The notes under the pieces are model-generated. The model searched no databases, was not told where the DNA came from, and saw only the letters and a list, made by a program, of their open reading frames with translations. From NCBI GenBank assembly GCA_023333565.1, contig JAJKFH010003083.1:248001-312000 (forward strand): a DNA stretch of 64,000 nucleotides, given 5' to 3'. Position numbers and translations under genes: made by a program. The stretch's first letter is position 1. Each line of letters starts with the position of its first letter. Below are positions 24,918 through 37,788 of the stretch, piece after piece. The DNA comes from Puffinus mauretanicus (taxonomy: Eukaryota > Chordata > Aves > Procellariiformes > Procellariidae).

Positions 24918-27900
24918 CCTTATGGTTGCTCTAAAAGCAGTGAACTGCTCTTACTGTATTCACGGAGTTTTTTCCAGACATCTGCAGGAGATGGACAAGC
25001 TGTCTTCAAGATCAGGGACAACGCAGAACTGACGTCCATTTGCTGCTCATTGCATATGCATAACCTCCACTGTCAGTTTTTCATTCACAGTCGTACATGT
25101 GCCACTCGATACCAGCCCAGCTAGAAGCACGAGTGTTTTACTGGCCCTTCTCAACAAACTGAAACAACCATCCAGCCACTGCTGGATCTCTCTGTGTGAT
25201 CACAGCTTCCGCACTACTTCAAGCTGAAAAACTTCACTGCAAGACCGCAAGGATAACTGCGGTTTGGATTCTTGCTACCATGAGGCAGCTTTTGATAGAT
25301 GGAAGTTAAAGTGGCTGAGCAGCATTCCTTACACAATTTTCAGAGACTGGCAGCTGGCTCCAAAATTTCACTTGCATCGATATGTAAAACCCAGCATTTT
25401 TACTTTTTTTTAAATACACATAAACCAAGTGGAACACTAAATGGTCCAAGAAGAATTGGGACAAATACTGCAACACTGAGGACAGAGACTGGTTTGTAGA
25501 ATACATCTCCTGAAACATGAGCAGTTCACAGCAGCCCCACAGCGAGGCACATAGTAACAAACAGGACTCCAAATAAAACAATTACCTATTCGGAGACAAA
25601 AAAAAAGTGAAGAGTTTTAGTAAAACCATTCCACCTTGCAGAGTGGAGAAGTGGGTCAACTACAAAACTTTTTAGCTTCTTGAGAGCCCTGAACACTGAG
25701 AAGTTTAAGGATAATCTTTGTCAAATATGTAATCAAGCTCTGAAAACATTTAACAAATTCCACCAACATAATATGATTTTAATAGCTCTTTGAAGTTTCA
25801 TTAAAATGCTGTATTGGCCTTCTATGAATTATTAAACTACCTTTTCAGTGATAATAAATGACACAAAAAAAGCAAGTAAACAAATAGCAATACACAGGCA
25901 TGTCCACAGTTAATTTGGGGGGGAGGGAACGTAACTATCTCAGTCAGTAAAAAGTAAAAATAAAAGAGCAGTTACACTTAACAGTAATGCAACCATTGCT
26001 GTGGAAAAGATAACAACCAAAATGGCCACGCAAATAAGAAATCAAACACTTCTCAAGTAATGTACTTGTATCCATATATTTTTAGCCAGTATGATGAAAT
26101 AGGTGTAGAAAGCCATTAGTATAAAATTTTCTGTAATTATGTTTTTTAGAAAAACTTTCCTATAAGATCATGGCAAATTGAGTCAGACTTTATCTGCAAT
26201 GGATTGGTTCCAATTACCAGTAGATTAAAACCGCATGTGTATTATTTAAATATATCTTCATATTTTAATCTGCTGTCTCATAAAGTGAATCACTTTATTC
26301 CAGGACTGTGGATACTGGACGAAATGTTAATTAACTATTTCCTTTTAAAATGTCTTGCAAGACATTTCAGATTTTGTTGGGAATTTGCACAGTAGGAAAA
26401 CAAAAGAGGGCGGGGGGGGGGACATTTTTCAGCTACTCGTATTGTAAAATGAGCCTTTTTCCTGACTTACTGTCAGTATCACTGGCATTGCAGTTATCAG
26501 AGTCACAGTGTTCAAGTAACATTGTCCCTGCAAAGTTAACATTTTTAGAATAGAAATATCTCTGCAATATAATTTCACATTATAACAAAGCCTGGCATAA
26601 ACAAAAAGTAAAAAAGTTCTTCTCAACGATTTTATCTGCCATATTAAAAAGACAGATGCTCATAAGACGCAATGCAAAGCTATTTAAATCCATCCAAACA
26701 CATAGCACTTCATCTAGATAAAGTGAGACCAGAATACATTTCTTATTATCAAAACTATGGTGACAATTCCAGCTGGACAGATATAAATGCATTGCAAGTT
26801 ATCTAGCAAATATTTAGGATGTTCTTTATTAATTCTGAGTCTCTGTGAGAGTGCTCATTTTATTCTCCTTGGTGAGGAGAGGTTCCAGCAATAGAGAACA
26901 CGTTTTGGGGTTTCACTGAACAGCAGATGAAAGGAAGTTCTCTCTTTTTAGAGATTCGCATTACTTCCAGATAATGAAGTATTTATTTGGACAAATAAAG
27001 AAGTGACATGAAGTGAAAGTCAAAGGGGGGAAAAAAAAAAAAGGCACCATTTACAGGGTAGTCCCCCTGACAGGAGTAAAAGCGGAGAGAATAATTTTAG
27101 CAGCAAAGTGTTTTTAAAGTGTTAGTTCCTATGAATAGCGAATGCAGTCCCCCACTGTCTCTCAGAGATTCTGTACTTCGGAGACATTCACACCTAGGAA
27201 AATAGAGTACCAAGGGTGAATTGCCTCCACTTTGCAAAGATGTAACCACATATTATACAGTCAATCAGGTCAGTTAAACGTCTCCTTCATGCCCTTGTCG
27301 TAGTTGGGGGTGGGTAGGTCCGATGCTTTACTGTTAATGTGATCCTCACCAAGTCAGAAAGTCAGGGAAGAAAACCCTGCCAAAAACACATTGCTGCTAT
27401 CCCTTCCTTTTCTCTGAAGGTAAAAAGGCCATCATAGTTCTTCTAAGGAAAATGGCTTCTTCTCAGTTTATAGCAAACAGGTCTTTAGTCATTTCAGAAA
27501 AAAATTGAAAAAGAACCTCTAACGATGCAGACTGAGCTGAGATTAAGGGTTACCTAAGTGTGGCTCAAATACTGCACAGATGCCTTGACTCAAGTATCAG
27601 TAACGTTAAGAAAATATAAATTGTGGGTCAAAAGAGGAATAATTAATGGCAATGGAAGCATGGAAAAGAAAATAACCAAATGGGAGAGAAGGAAAAGGCA
27701 AAGGAACTCGGGGTGGTTAAAATCTCCTGTAAAGATGTATTCAGAGCTCCTGCGCTCAGTTCTGATCAGCCTTCTTCAAGAAAGAGGAGTGGAATTGGAA
27801 CCCTAGAGGAGGCTACGGGGGTGATCAGGGAAAGGAAACTTTATGTTCAGAGGAGGTGGCATTGCTCCCCGCAAACACATCACTGCGATAAAAAACCTGA

Positions 27901-30404
27901 CCAGGAGATAAAAGGTGAGAGTGCGAGACAAGCTGTAATTCAGTGTTACCACCACCACGTATGAGGTGAGGGATAAATAACTACCTCCAAGAAGGCAGCA
28001 TTCTCCTCTGCATGAAATACTTGCTGTTAAAACTTAGATATTACCTGTACACAAAAGTAGGGAAATAACAGAGGTACAACAGTCTAGATTAGATCTATAA
28101 ATAGGAACCAAACGGAGCTGCAGAGCTGCACAGCACTTCAGCTGATATGAGCCGGAATGCTGCTCGGGTCTCCTGGTATCGCAGAGGTAAATGTGGGACT
28201 TTGTATGTATTCTCCTAAGCTATTCAAGTATTACCCCTCCTGAAATGGCTACTCTATGCAGGGCCAGGCTGGTGAAAATCTAAAACTCTGTCTTGGCTGT
28301 AAGGAATTTACTTTCTTTTGTTTAAGGAGATGATTGACTACTGCAGGTCTACCTCTTAACACAAGTAACGGTTCTGCTGGCGCTTTGTGTGGGTCAAAAG
28401 CATAGGGATGCTGCAGGATTGCATGCTCATTGATATGTTCGGATGCATGTTGAAACAAATAGACCACATTTTCCCAATGGAACTGTTTAAATTTTGCTGC
28501 TAAAATGACAGGAAAAAATAACTTGAAGTTCTGGACGCAGATTCAGTTGTAAAGTATCTAATGAAATAAAAATGTTTCCATAATGAGGTATTATCTGTCC
28601 TCTCTACTGGTAAGTTTTCTATTTTTTTGCACATACATACACGCATAAATAATATATCGCTAGAGTTAATAGATTCACCTACAAAATATTCTCCTTAGTT
28701 TTCATTTTTGACTAATCAACACTGGGCTTTCAAAGCCTTAAGAGGTTACAGGAATTCAGTTTCCCTTCTGTATCAGGAAGATTAAACCTCACCATCATCT
28801 GTTTCTGCCCGTTTCATTCCTCACACCGGGAAAACTGACATCACTTGCAGAGCTCACTATATGAATACCCTTTCACTCTCTGAATTTAAAGGCATATGGC
28901 TAAGCTTTGCTTATGAAACCTTGGTTACGAATCATACTGAGCAAAGAATTTATCACACATCCATTTAAATCTACAATTCAATATTTTTCTGTATCTTCTG
29001 TATTTTAATATATTTCGTGAACTGGGCATTTATCCCCCCCGAAATTCTGAAGTCTGCCACTTGAAGTAAGATGCTAGCATCGTGTTTCTGGTCCTCGGCA
29101 GATAATTCACTGCAAAATCTTGAAACCTGCACTGTGATCCTGGGGTGCACAAGACACAGAGTACAACCGATTCACTGATTTAGGTGCTCCTGCATGCTCT
29201 GCAGCGGCACCACCGTGTAGTAAAACCTGTTTGGAAATTGTCTGTGGACTGATCTTTTAAGGATGTGGATGACAACAGCAGGTAACATTTTCCCATTTAT
29301 AGCCTCCATTTTCCTTGTTCAGTATTATAAAGATAGAAGTTAGACAAAAAGATTTCAAAATGATACCTAACATATTAGAAAAGCATCAAAAGAGCAGAAG
29401 GGTTTAAATTACCATCTTTGCTGGTGAATCAGGATAACAAAGTACACAGCAGGGGTGTTTCATCGTGAGAGTATGCTCATCATCTCTATTTTAAAAGTTA
29501 AACGGGTTTACACCTTCTTTTGCTTCTGCACCTCTGACCGGGCACTTTCTTTTCTCCTTAGAAATACCAGAAAAATCAAATGGAAAAATATCCCCTTTCC
29601 CTTATTCAGGATCCACAGGGAAAAGGAGATATTTCTACATACATTTTTAATGCCTAACAACAACAAAAACAGTTTTAAATAATCCACTGTCACTTCCCTT
29701 TAACTCTAATAAATCTCCATTTGTGTACTTGTAACAGGGGAGGTACCAAAACCGACTCTCCAGAAGGCTTAGGCAGTCGCTGTTTTCGGCAAAATGCGCA
29801 GATAGATTTTGAAGAGCTAGCAGTTATCGGTGATGATACAGAGCGGGATTTTGCAATATGAATGTCATACACAAAGTTGCCCTCTTGTCTCAAACAACTG
29901 AGACATTTTCAAAGGTGGGGGATGCTGCCTAAGCAATAAGTTTTCTTCATTTTCCTGGTTACAAGTAATTCAAGAGGAAAATATTGAAATACAGATAAGC
30001 CAAAACCAATGTGTTTCAGAGACCAAGAAGTGAGTGCTACTCAAGCCCGCCTTCAGAGGTAGTCTTCAATGGCAGGAAAGTGAACGAATATGCTTTCCGC
30101 TCAAAAATAATCCTTTTTTAAAAAGTGTCAGCTAGACCTGACAAGACATTTGAATGATACAAAGATGCTACTGAAAATCTTATTGTAGTATGTGACAGAT
30201 GGTGACAGGGTGCCAAAAATTTCATTGAGTAAAAAAAAGAAGAGTCTTCATTTCCCTGCTACTTCCACCCCACGTTTCAGCCACAGAACAGCTGGGAAGG
30301 CTCCTGGGTTTCCTGAGAGCTCCTAATTAGAGGATGAAGAGCCTGAAACCCAGTTTAGTGAACATTCAGCCACCTGGACAAAAGGTTACCTTAAAACGAG
30401 ATTT
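24918..30404. other. No gene seen
   Basis: AT-rich and largely featureless. It includes a G-run at about 26,411-26,420 and a G6A12 run at 27,025-27,042. A box-C-like GTGATGA near 29,830, with a CTGA about 70 nt downstream, lacks a terminal stem and was not called a snoRNA. Confidence 0.45.
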
Positions 30405-30426
30405 TCCCTCTCCCTAGGGAGAGGGA
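30405..30426. repeat. Perfect 22-bp palindrome
   Basis: The sequence is self-complementary about the centre 30,415/30,416, with 11-bp arms and no loop. The core is CCCTCTCCCTAGGGAGAGGG. The left half is pure pyrimidine until the central TA step. Confidence 0.9.
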
Positions 30427-31597
30427 GGCACTGAAGAGGGAGAATAACATGTTCAGAAGTACTCTCAGGGAGACTTTACAACCAAGAACCACAGGACTCT
30501 TGTCAGCCTGACAGGTTCTCTATTATTTATGTAAACCCTTTGTACTTTCTACATCGCAAAGGCACTACAATTGTCTTAACCGTACCCAAGAGGAAAATGT
30601 TAACGTTTTATCGAGTTGGCAAAGTACTTATGACACGTTCCTAATGAAGGATCTGGAAGCCAGGTATATGCTAAATAAAGTCCATGGCAGTCCCTTCTGG
30701 ATTGGTGATAAGGTTGTCTTCATACTGTACACAGATGATTTTATTTAGCAAAAATGTTGAAATAGACAACTTTTTTTGTAAAGGGGACCGAACATCACAA
30801 AACCAGAAACGCAGTTTAGAGAAGATGGCTGCCCGCTTCTGCAACCCCGTGAAATACAAGCCGAGCTCAAAGCACAGACGTTTTGATTTCATTCCCCAGC
30901 TGAGAATCGCTATGTTCGGGGACAAGATCCAGGCTTTCTGGTATAAGAGGTGAAATCTGGAATGAGCCAGCAGATACCAATCAAGAGTGAAATTTCAAAA
31001 ATAAATTCTCACCCAAAAAGCAGGCAAGGAGATACAAAGGCCTTCCCTAATTCCTGTTCTGCCTTCCTATACCATTCTTCTGCTGGTGTATCTCCTGGTT
31101 CTTACCTTGCACAGCATTTCAATACTTAAGAAAAGCCTTATTTTTGACATCTCTCCGCCTGTTCAAGGTGAGAAAGGTCGCTCAGCTCTCACAGTGTACT
31201 GGGAGGGGACATGGAAGGGAGAGGCCTGACCCCCATATGGCTGATGCAAAAGAGACAAAGGGCCATTCCTGCACCTGCAGTTCTCAGCACCCAACAGGAA
31301 CACTTACAAGTTGCAAGGATTTTGGTTTATCTAAAAAGGAATGGGCATCTGAGCCCTCAGCTCTACAGAAAATTGCTCTGATATTTAGATGGATAAGCCA
31401 GTCTTGTGTTTAAAAAAACCCACAGTTCAATAGTACCTTTAAAGAGTTTTTCATATAGTGAAATTTCAGGGACTTCTTAAAAGGCTGAAACTCTGAGTAA
31501 TCCAAACAAATGACCCAGAAACTTGACATATTTCCCCAGGCATTTGGGGTTCACCCAGATCATTGCAAGCAAAATACCAATGCTGTGTTTTTAATGC

Positions 31598-31636
31598 AAA
31601 AGGGATTATAGAGAGATTCTCTCTATAATCTCTTTT
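31598..31636. repeat. Long near-perfect inverted repeat (19-bp arms, 1-nt spacer)
   Basis: Arms 31,598-31,616 and 31,618-31,636 pair along 19 positions with only one G:T wobble; the inner 13 bp (GATTATAGAGAGA against its complement) are perfect. The single-base spacer means a folded RNA or cruciform would open a few inner pairs. A second small palindrome (AGAGATCATCTCT) follows within 20 bp. Confidence 0.9.
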
Positions 31637-32205
31637 ATAAAGAGATCATCTCTGTAAGGAGGGTTATTATTATCTATTCTATAGAGTCTAAGACAATTGG
31701 GAGACCATCTGTTTATTAACATGCACTGCCACGTGGGCATCTTATCCTTTCAAGTTTCTTCAAGAACTCCCACCAAAAGTGGTATTTCTGAATGCAAGTT
31801 CATAGTTCCTCATGCCATGTGTTCAAAAGATGGTCCACAGAAAGGAATTCCCTATTCAGAGAAAAAACAGTGGGTTTGGAAAAAAACAGATGTCTCTTTT
31901 GTCAGTACTGCCTGGAATCCAATTTACAAACTCTTCAGTGTTATCTGAAGCTTCTACCACATAGCACAACAGGCTGTGGGGATTTTGCTCCCAGCCAGAA
32001 CAGGAAACAAAGTTATTTTCCAATTATAATGTGCCTGAAGTGTTCAACTTACCATAGGAAGTCCATAGTCACAAGCTATCAATCATGATTAGCATACTAT
32101 AATGGCATTTAATTTTTCCCATGGGACATTAGGTGGTCCAAATATGTACTATAATAATTACCTTTAATTTAAATGGTTTATTTTTTACCTCTTACTGTCT
32201 AAGTT

Positions 32206-32235
32206 ACTAATTTTCCATCTCTGTGGAAAATTAGT
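32206..32235. repeat. Perfect 12-bp inverted repeat, 6-nt loop
   Basis: ACTAATTTTCCA at 32,206-32,217 is followed by the loop TCTCTG and its exact complement at 32,224-32,235. It lies about 570 bp from the 31.6-kb hairpin. Confidence 0.9.
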
Positions 32236-33420
32236 TATATATAAAGTGTACTCCAGTTACCTTCCGCTTGCTGTTGCATTGGTAACCACAGCTCTGAATG
32301 AGTCCGTACTGCCAGGTGAGAGTTGTTTGTTAGGAATGTTAATGACGGTCTAATGAATAGGAGTTAGATTTTAAAATAGGAGAAGAATGAACACTTAATG
32401 AAATAAATGAAAAGCAAAAGAAGGCAAGGCACATGATTGATGGGAGGTGGTGATAAGGTTCAGGAAAATGAAAGGTATCGTGTTCATCACACGGGCTGTT
32501 CATCAGGATCACCCTGATGAACCAATATACCAGTACCAATAAAGGTCAAAGATCTTCCATCACAAATTTGTTAAGAGTTTCTGCTTATGCCACATTTTAG
32601 ATCATCCCCATAGATCAGCTGGAGAAATAGAGAAGTTCCACAGTCGTCCTGTATCTCAATGCCTAGACCATACTTTCAGATCCTATGAGATTTGATTTTA
32701 TTTATTTATAAGTTAGAGTTTCTTACAGTAGTTATTTCCTGCAGAGAAAAGTTCTTCCAATTTTAATGAGCACCTCTCTAAAGAGCTGTATGATGCAAAA
32801 AAAATCCAATGCTAACAAGCAATGTTTTATTGGAAGATTATCTCATCTTCTCCAGAAACCATTTTTCAGTTTTCTAATATGTTATCCTATTGATTTATTT
32901 TCAGTTTCCTCATATTTATATGCTTACTTTTCACACTGCAATAATATGAGGATTAAAGAGTGTGAACAAGTTTTCCCCTGTTCAGACTATTTAACTTCAA
33001 CAAAATGAAAACTGGAAGTGATTATTTTTGACAAGTCTTCACTCTGCAGGCTACCGATAGCTAGATAACTACCCTTGTGAAATAAATGTCGACATACAAT
33101 TTATATGCATGACATTTTTTCTGTCCAAATGAAGATGTCAGCAAGATCTAAACACTTCAAGTTAGTATTTAACAATTAATCTTGGACTTAGTAAATTTAG
33201 CAGCCTAAAATATGCATGACACATCCGCGGTGTAGACCATCCTTATTTATAATAGAAAAATTAATCATGTTCCTATAAAAAACAAAAGACACCAGCGCTG
33301 TAGCCCAGAAGTCCCACTCAAAGTTTAGAGGATTGTGCACTGTTTAAGACACTAAAAAGTTGTGAGAGGTAGAGATTTTGTTTCTACAAAATCATCTCTG
33401 ACTTAAAACACAACAGCCAG

Positions 33421-33575
33421 GCGCTTTTCTGTCGTGCCTGTGGCTCTGCGTGGCTGTCGCTAGCTCTTTTCATGGCAGCACAAAGATCGGCGTTCAGTCG
33501 CAACGCACACGCAAGGGCAACCGAGCGCTCCAGTAGCAAACCCACACCACCGACCCCAGTGTCGGTGCGCAGGGG
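33421..33575. other. Isolated small CpG-rich patch
   Basis: About 14 CpGs occur in about 150 bp, in a neighbourhood with almost none. Both strands stay open: on the plus strand an ATG at 33,473 gives a 40-codon arginine- and serine-rich frame starting MAAQRSAFSRN; on the minus strand a frame from 33,460 to 33,840 covers it. Possible readings are a weak unannotated promoter, a conserved exon, or a remnant of a CpG-rich insertion. I cannot choose between them. Confidence 0.5.
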
Positions 33576-34100
33576 TTTGTCCCTGAAGCATTAGTAGCAT
33601 AACTATGATTGACAGTGACTTTTGTGCCAGAATCCAGCCTGTACTCATCCAGTCTGTCAACTCTTTGGTTTGCATGATTTTCCACAAACTTTTGCTATCC
33701 TTACTGGCAGGTTTTATCTCTTGCTCTTTCCTAGACACACATTTTCTCTCAAATTTGCCTTTTTTCTTGGTGCTATACTGTATGCTGTGCTCTCTAACAG
33801 TGGGATTTAGGCAGCCTTGTACTATTACTTGCTTGCACAAACATCCACAGCTTTAATTGTTATTAAAAGCAGCGCCACTATGTATCAGCCCCTTGGCATT
33901 TTTGGAGAATTAGCCTGTTCTTTCCCAAGTCATTTCTTCCTAGTCAATGCATGCACATGTGTGTGTATAGATACAAATGCATATATGTATGTATGTCTAT
34001 GCACATATAAAATGAAGTCCAGAGTCAGCAGCTTTAAGGCTTTGCTTGGACCTCTGTTATACAAATGCCCAGACTTTTTGACCCTCTCCACATCTTTTAC

Positions 34101-34228
34101 CATTTCCATGACCAATGTCAGGCCAAAGCTTTTCTTCATCCAGAAGCCCAGCTTCAGACACTAGAGTGAGCTCCCGCACATCTACAGGCCAATGGTATTT
34201 CCTGGGCAAGATCTCAGCCCACAGATGT
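34101..34228 (-). other. Candidate internal coding exon, unrecognised
   Basis: The minus strand has a pyrimidine-rich acceptor (CTTCTCCTCCTGAG) and a donor GTAAAAG. Between them one frame is open for 128 bp and reads like a soluble, acidic protein segment: LWAEILPRKYHWPVDVRE at the start, then SEAGLLDEEKLWPD. Balanced charge and aromatic content make it look coding. The frame stays open past the donor to 34,057. The alternatives are a chance open frame or an exon of a gene I do not recognise. Confidence 0.2.
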
Positions 34229-35796
34229 CTCAGGAGGAGAAGATGTGTTTCACATGTGCCAGGGAGGAAGAGTTCGCACACGAGGTGTCAGTGCACAGCA
34301 GCTGATGTCGGGTGTCTTCCTCCTCATAGAGGCGGTGGCTTTAGGCTCTGGTGGGCTCTCGTATTTCTGTTTATATTGCTCACCAGCATGATGCTTGTCT
34401 CTTTCCAGTGAATGCCATAAAAATCCATGGAGTCCAGAGGAAATCTGGACAGTGGATAACTGACTGATTTTAATTGCTCACAAACTACGTGTGAGTAATG
34501 AGCCACAGGTCATCTATCTCTATGTTCAGGTCTGAACTGAAGACATTTGGGTACCTTAAGTAAATCCTGCAGTTTGTGGCCGTGCAATTTATCCTATGAT
34601 ATATCACCTTCATTCATGCAATGTACTTGCCCATGAAAAGAAAAGGAAAAAACAGTGTATGTGTTTGCATGGGGGTGCGTGTGTGGTCATGCATGCAGAC
34701 ACGCAGACTTGCTGACTAACTACGTACATCCAGGCTTAGAAGAAATTACCTTGGAAAGGGCAGCATCTCCAGGCTAATTCTCCAAAAGACCACAAAGCTG
34801 ATAGACCACGGAGCAGTTTAATTTATATAGAGCTGCAGGTGTTTCCAGGGTGCAGTAAGTGACACAAGCATATCTCAACTTGCTGCTGAACAGCAACTCA
34901 TTTACAGAGTTTCATGGCTATGCTGGGTTTTCTGGCAAAACACAAAGCACAGTGTGTCTCCTCTACAATTCTGGTTAGATTTTTTTTCCCCCCCTCCAAT
35001 CCACGCTATTCAAGTTTTTCATCATTAAGCAAACTTCTTGCAGAGAGCACTCTGGAGGCCAACAAGCTGGAACACCGCCAGATCTATTTGCAAAACCTTC
35101 AGCCCTTTGCCAAAGAGGCCTGAAACAGCCAGCGCTCAGCCGAGAGTCGGCAGCAGAACAGCCGTCTGTGATCCCAGCCAATAAATCACGGCAGGTACAT
35201 AGCGGGAGGCTGGAGGGAAAGTGCTTAAACCAAATCTCTGGTCACATAGAGAACTGTAACTCAAAATCACTATATAGTCTCAGGCACAGAAATAAACCAG
35301 AGGCCAACACAGACCTCAGAAAAGCAGGTGTAAAATTCCTGTGGCTGAGACTTCTGTGCAGAAGTGTTGAAGAGACTTCTGTACATCCAGTCTTGTCACT
35401 GCTCGTCCTTTCTCTTACCCCAATTCATCTGAGAAATCAGAATCGGATTTAGGTCCAACCCACAAACTCTGTGCATCCTCCATGAGATGTAAATTCAAGG
35501 AAGGCATATATTCTCCATATGGAAGGTATAGGACTGTTGATCATTTCCTAGGGAAAAATGAGGTGCTTTCCATCCAGGATGTTTTCAAGCTGAACCACTG
35601 AACATCTGGACCTTGTTCTGCCACCAGACTTGCTATATTTACATACAATGTATTGAATTAACTTACATACTTTGGACATCTGCTAAACAAGTATTTAAAG
35701 ATCCTATTGTTCTTTCTGTTACTTAGAACAGTGGTAAGTTCTATTTCAGCACACAAGGGCTATGGTTCACTCAGTCTTACAACAGCCTAGAAGATT

Positions 35797-35927
35797 TCAA
35801 TGGCAGTTTTTAATTTTTAAAGGAGATCTCAAATGATCACACAGTGAACTGTCATCGCAATGAGAGATGTCTTCCTGTTCAAGCTGGCTGAAGGAATTAC
35901 AACATGCTGTCTTGCCGCTGACCGCTC
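35797..35927 (-). other. Candidate terminal coding exon, unrecognised
   Basis: A strong acceptor on the minus strand (GTGGGTTTTCTGCAG) precedes a frame open for 42 codons to a TGA at 35,797. The predicted tail is hydrophilic, with SFSQLEQEDISHCDDSSLCD in the middle and a basic end, and would suit a cytoplasmic tail. Entry phase is 1. It lies 1.7 kb downstream of the possible membrane-helix exon at 37.7 kb, but the phases do not join directly. Confidence 0.17.
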
Positions 35928-37674
35928 CTGCAGAAAACCCACAGGGCTTGCTTGGGAGAGAACACAAATCCACGGCCATTTGCCCATTAGACAGCACATG
36001 CAAGGGAAAACCAAGAACACGCCAATATTTAAATGCTACTAGAAGTTACCTATATATGGGAGAGCCTCACCAGAGAGAAGTCCAAGCAGCAGATCTAATG
36101 CTTTAATCACCCCCAGCCACCCCTACTCCTCACAAGGATTTTGACTGCTAACTTAATCAGTTTTCCCAGCAAGCACAAAAAATGGAAATGTTTCTGACTG
36201 TACTTCACAAAGTGAAGCCTTTTGGTGCCTCCCAGCCCATTTCCAAAAAGCCATGACATGTTCCTGGGAGGCATCGTGCACCCTCTTCTCTCCAAGCCCA
36301 TGCCCTCGCACCAGCCCCTGGGATGCTCCGGTGCCCACAGGCACCTCGCTCAGCACCGACCATTGCTGACAGGCAAAACTCGCTGCTCAGCCAGGCTTTG
36401 CTCCTCAGGGTACTTTCTTAACGGCTTCGGGACCAGTTCTCTACTGGGAATATCTAATGTATAGCAAGCGAAAGGCACCTTACTTGGTAACAGGGCAACA
36501 CCATGAGCCACAGCTGCCCTTCTGCTTTTCCCCCACCCCCTGTCTTGCTCACTGAGGGGCTAAATACAAACTGGGAAGTGACTTGAAATTCAACAATACT
36601 TTTAATGCATTATTTATACATGAGCACTCACTAGCTCAGAATGCAAAATGAAATCTTGAATAATTCAGCATTTTTGCCTTTGCTGAAAAGTGTTAAATAC
36701 TATTTTAAATTAATCATCAAATATTAAAATATATTAAAAAATCCTCTAAAACTGCTGATAATTCTATGACCAAGCAAACAGTGGAGTACATCAAAATATA
36801 ATCCCTACTATTTGCAATACACTACTTAATGGAGAAAAAGCTATCAGCAGCAACGTGTGTCCCCAGTCATGCTTTGAAGGCACAGGAGTAGATGGAGGCA
36901 CCACAGAAGATGAGCACGGAGGGTTACCCCATGGGTGTCAGCACCTTTGCCAGGGATGCAGTGCACTGCCCCGATGCTGCAGGCTGGGGAACGAAGCCAT
37001 GGCCCTGTCATCTGCCCCTTCTGCCCAGGGGACACCAGCACCCGCCTCACGCACGGAGACGGTTTCCTTATGAAGACACATCACCGAGTTTAGGTTGCAC
37101 ACATACGCTCCTGGTTTTCATCAGTTTTTAAAGCTACATTAAAGAGATAACTCACTAGTACTGTTCTTACAGTGAAAAGGGAAAATGTTAAAGAGAAAGC
37201 AAGTAAGTATAGTTACATAGGTATAAACAAGATTTCCACATTTTTATTAGCTTATTGCTTTCAGTTCTCACAATAAATCATGGGTTTAGTACTAATAAAC
37301 AAACTGGTACTTTTCCAACCACTCTCTGCTTTTATTTTTTTTGAAAGTCCTATATATGCTTTTTTGCACCCATCCTAGCTCTCGAGTACATGGATGAACA
37401 CATTTAACTGCTGACAACCAAAAAAAACAACCTGAGAAAAATCCTAGGTGAAACTCTTCGACCAGAATTCTCTGAAGATTTATAGGCTGTATTTATGCAA
37501 TCTTCCCTATGCCAATAAATCTCAATTAGAGGCCAGTCTCCAGAGGGAAACCCTAGTGAATTTTCCACGCCCGTTCATCTCCACACTGCAACTACCCGAT
37601 CAGCACCAGTGTTGCTCTGCCCTCAGATTTCAAGCAATAACATCGTCTCCAAAGTATCCCAACTGCTCTCCTAC

Positions 37675-37788
37675 CCTGTTCAGCCACTTGGGTCTCATCT
37701 GTTTCTGCTTTCCCAGTAGATACAAAGATATCACCATGAAAAACGCCGCTGCTGCCAGGGCTATGGATGCCCAGATCTCTGGAGATCT
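37675..37788 (-). other. Candidate internal exon encoding a transmembrane helix
   Basis: On the minus strand a perfect branch-point sequence, TACTAAC, lies about 20 nt before the acceptor CTGTTTTGCAG, and a donor (CAGG|GTAGGA) follows 114 bp later. The exon is exactly 38 codons in phase 0. It reads RSPEIWASIALAAAAFF, then MVISLYLLGK and KQMRPKWLNR: about 22 hydrophobic residues flanked by a polar start and a strongly basic end, the layout of a single-pass or multi-pass membrane segment with a cytoplasmic basic stop-transfer. I could not name the family. A 160-codon plus-strand ORF covers the same DNA and is probably the shadow. Among the splice-defined candidates this one has the best signals. 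Confidence 0.3.

Noticed and set aside
29825..29905. Second box C/D-like pattern (GTGATGA ... CTGA)
   Set aside because: Flanks are not complementary, so no snoRNA terminal stem.
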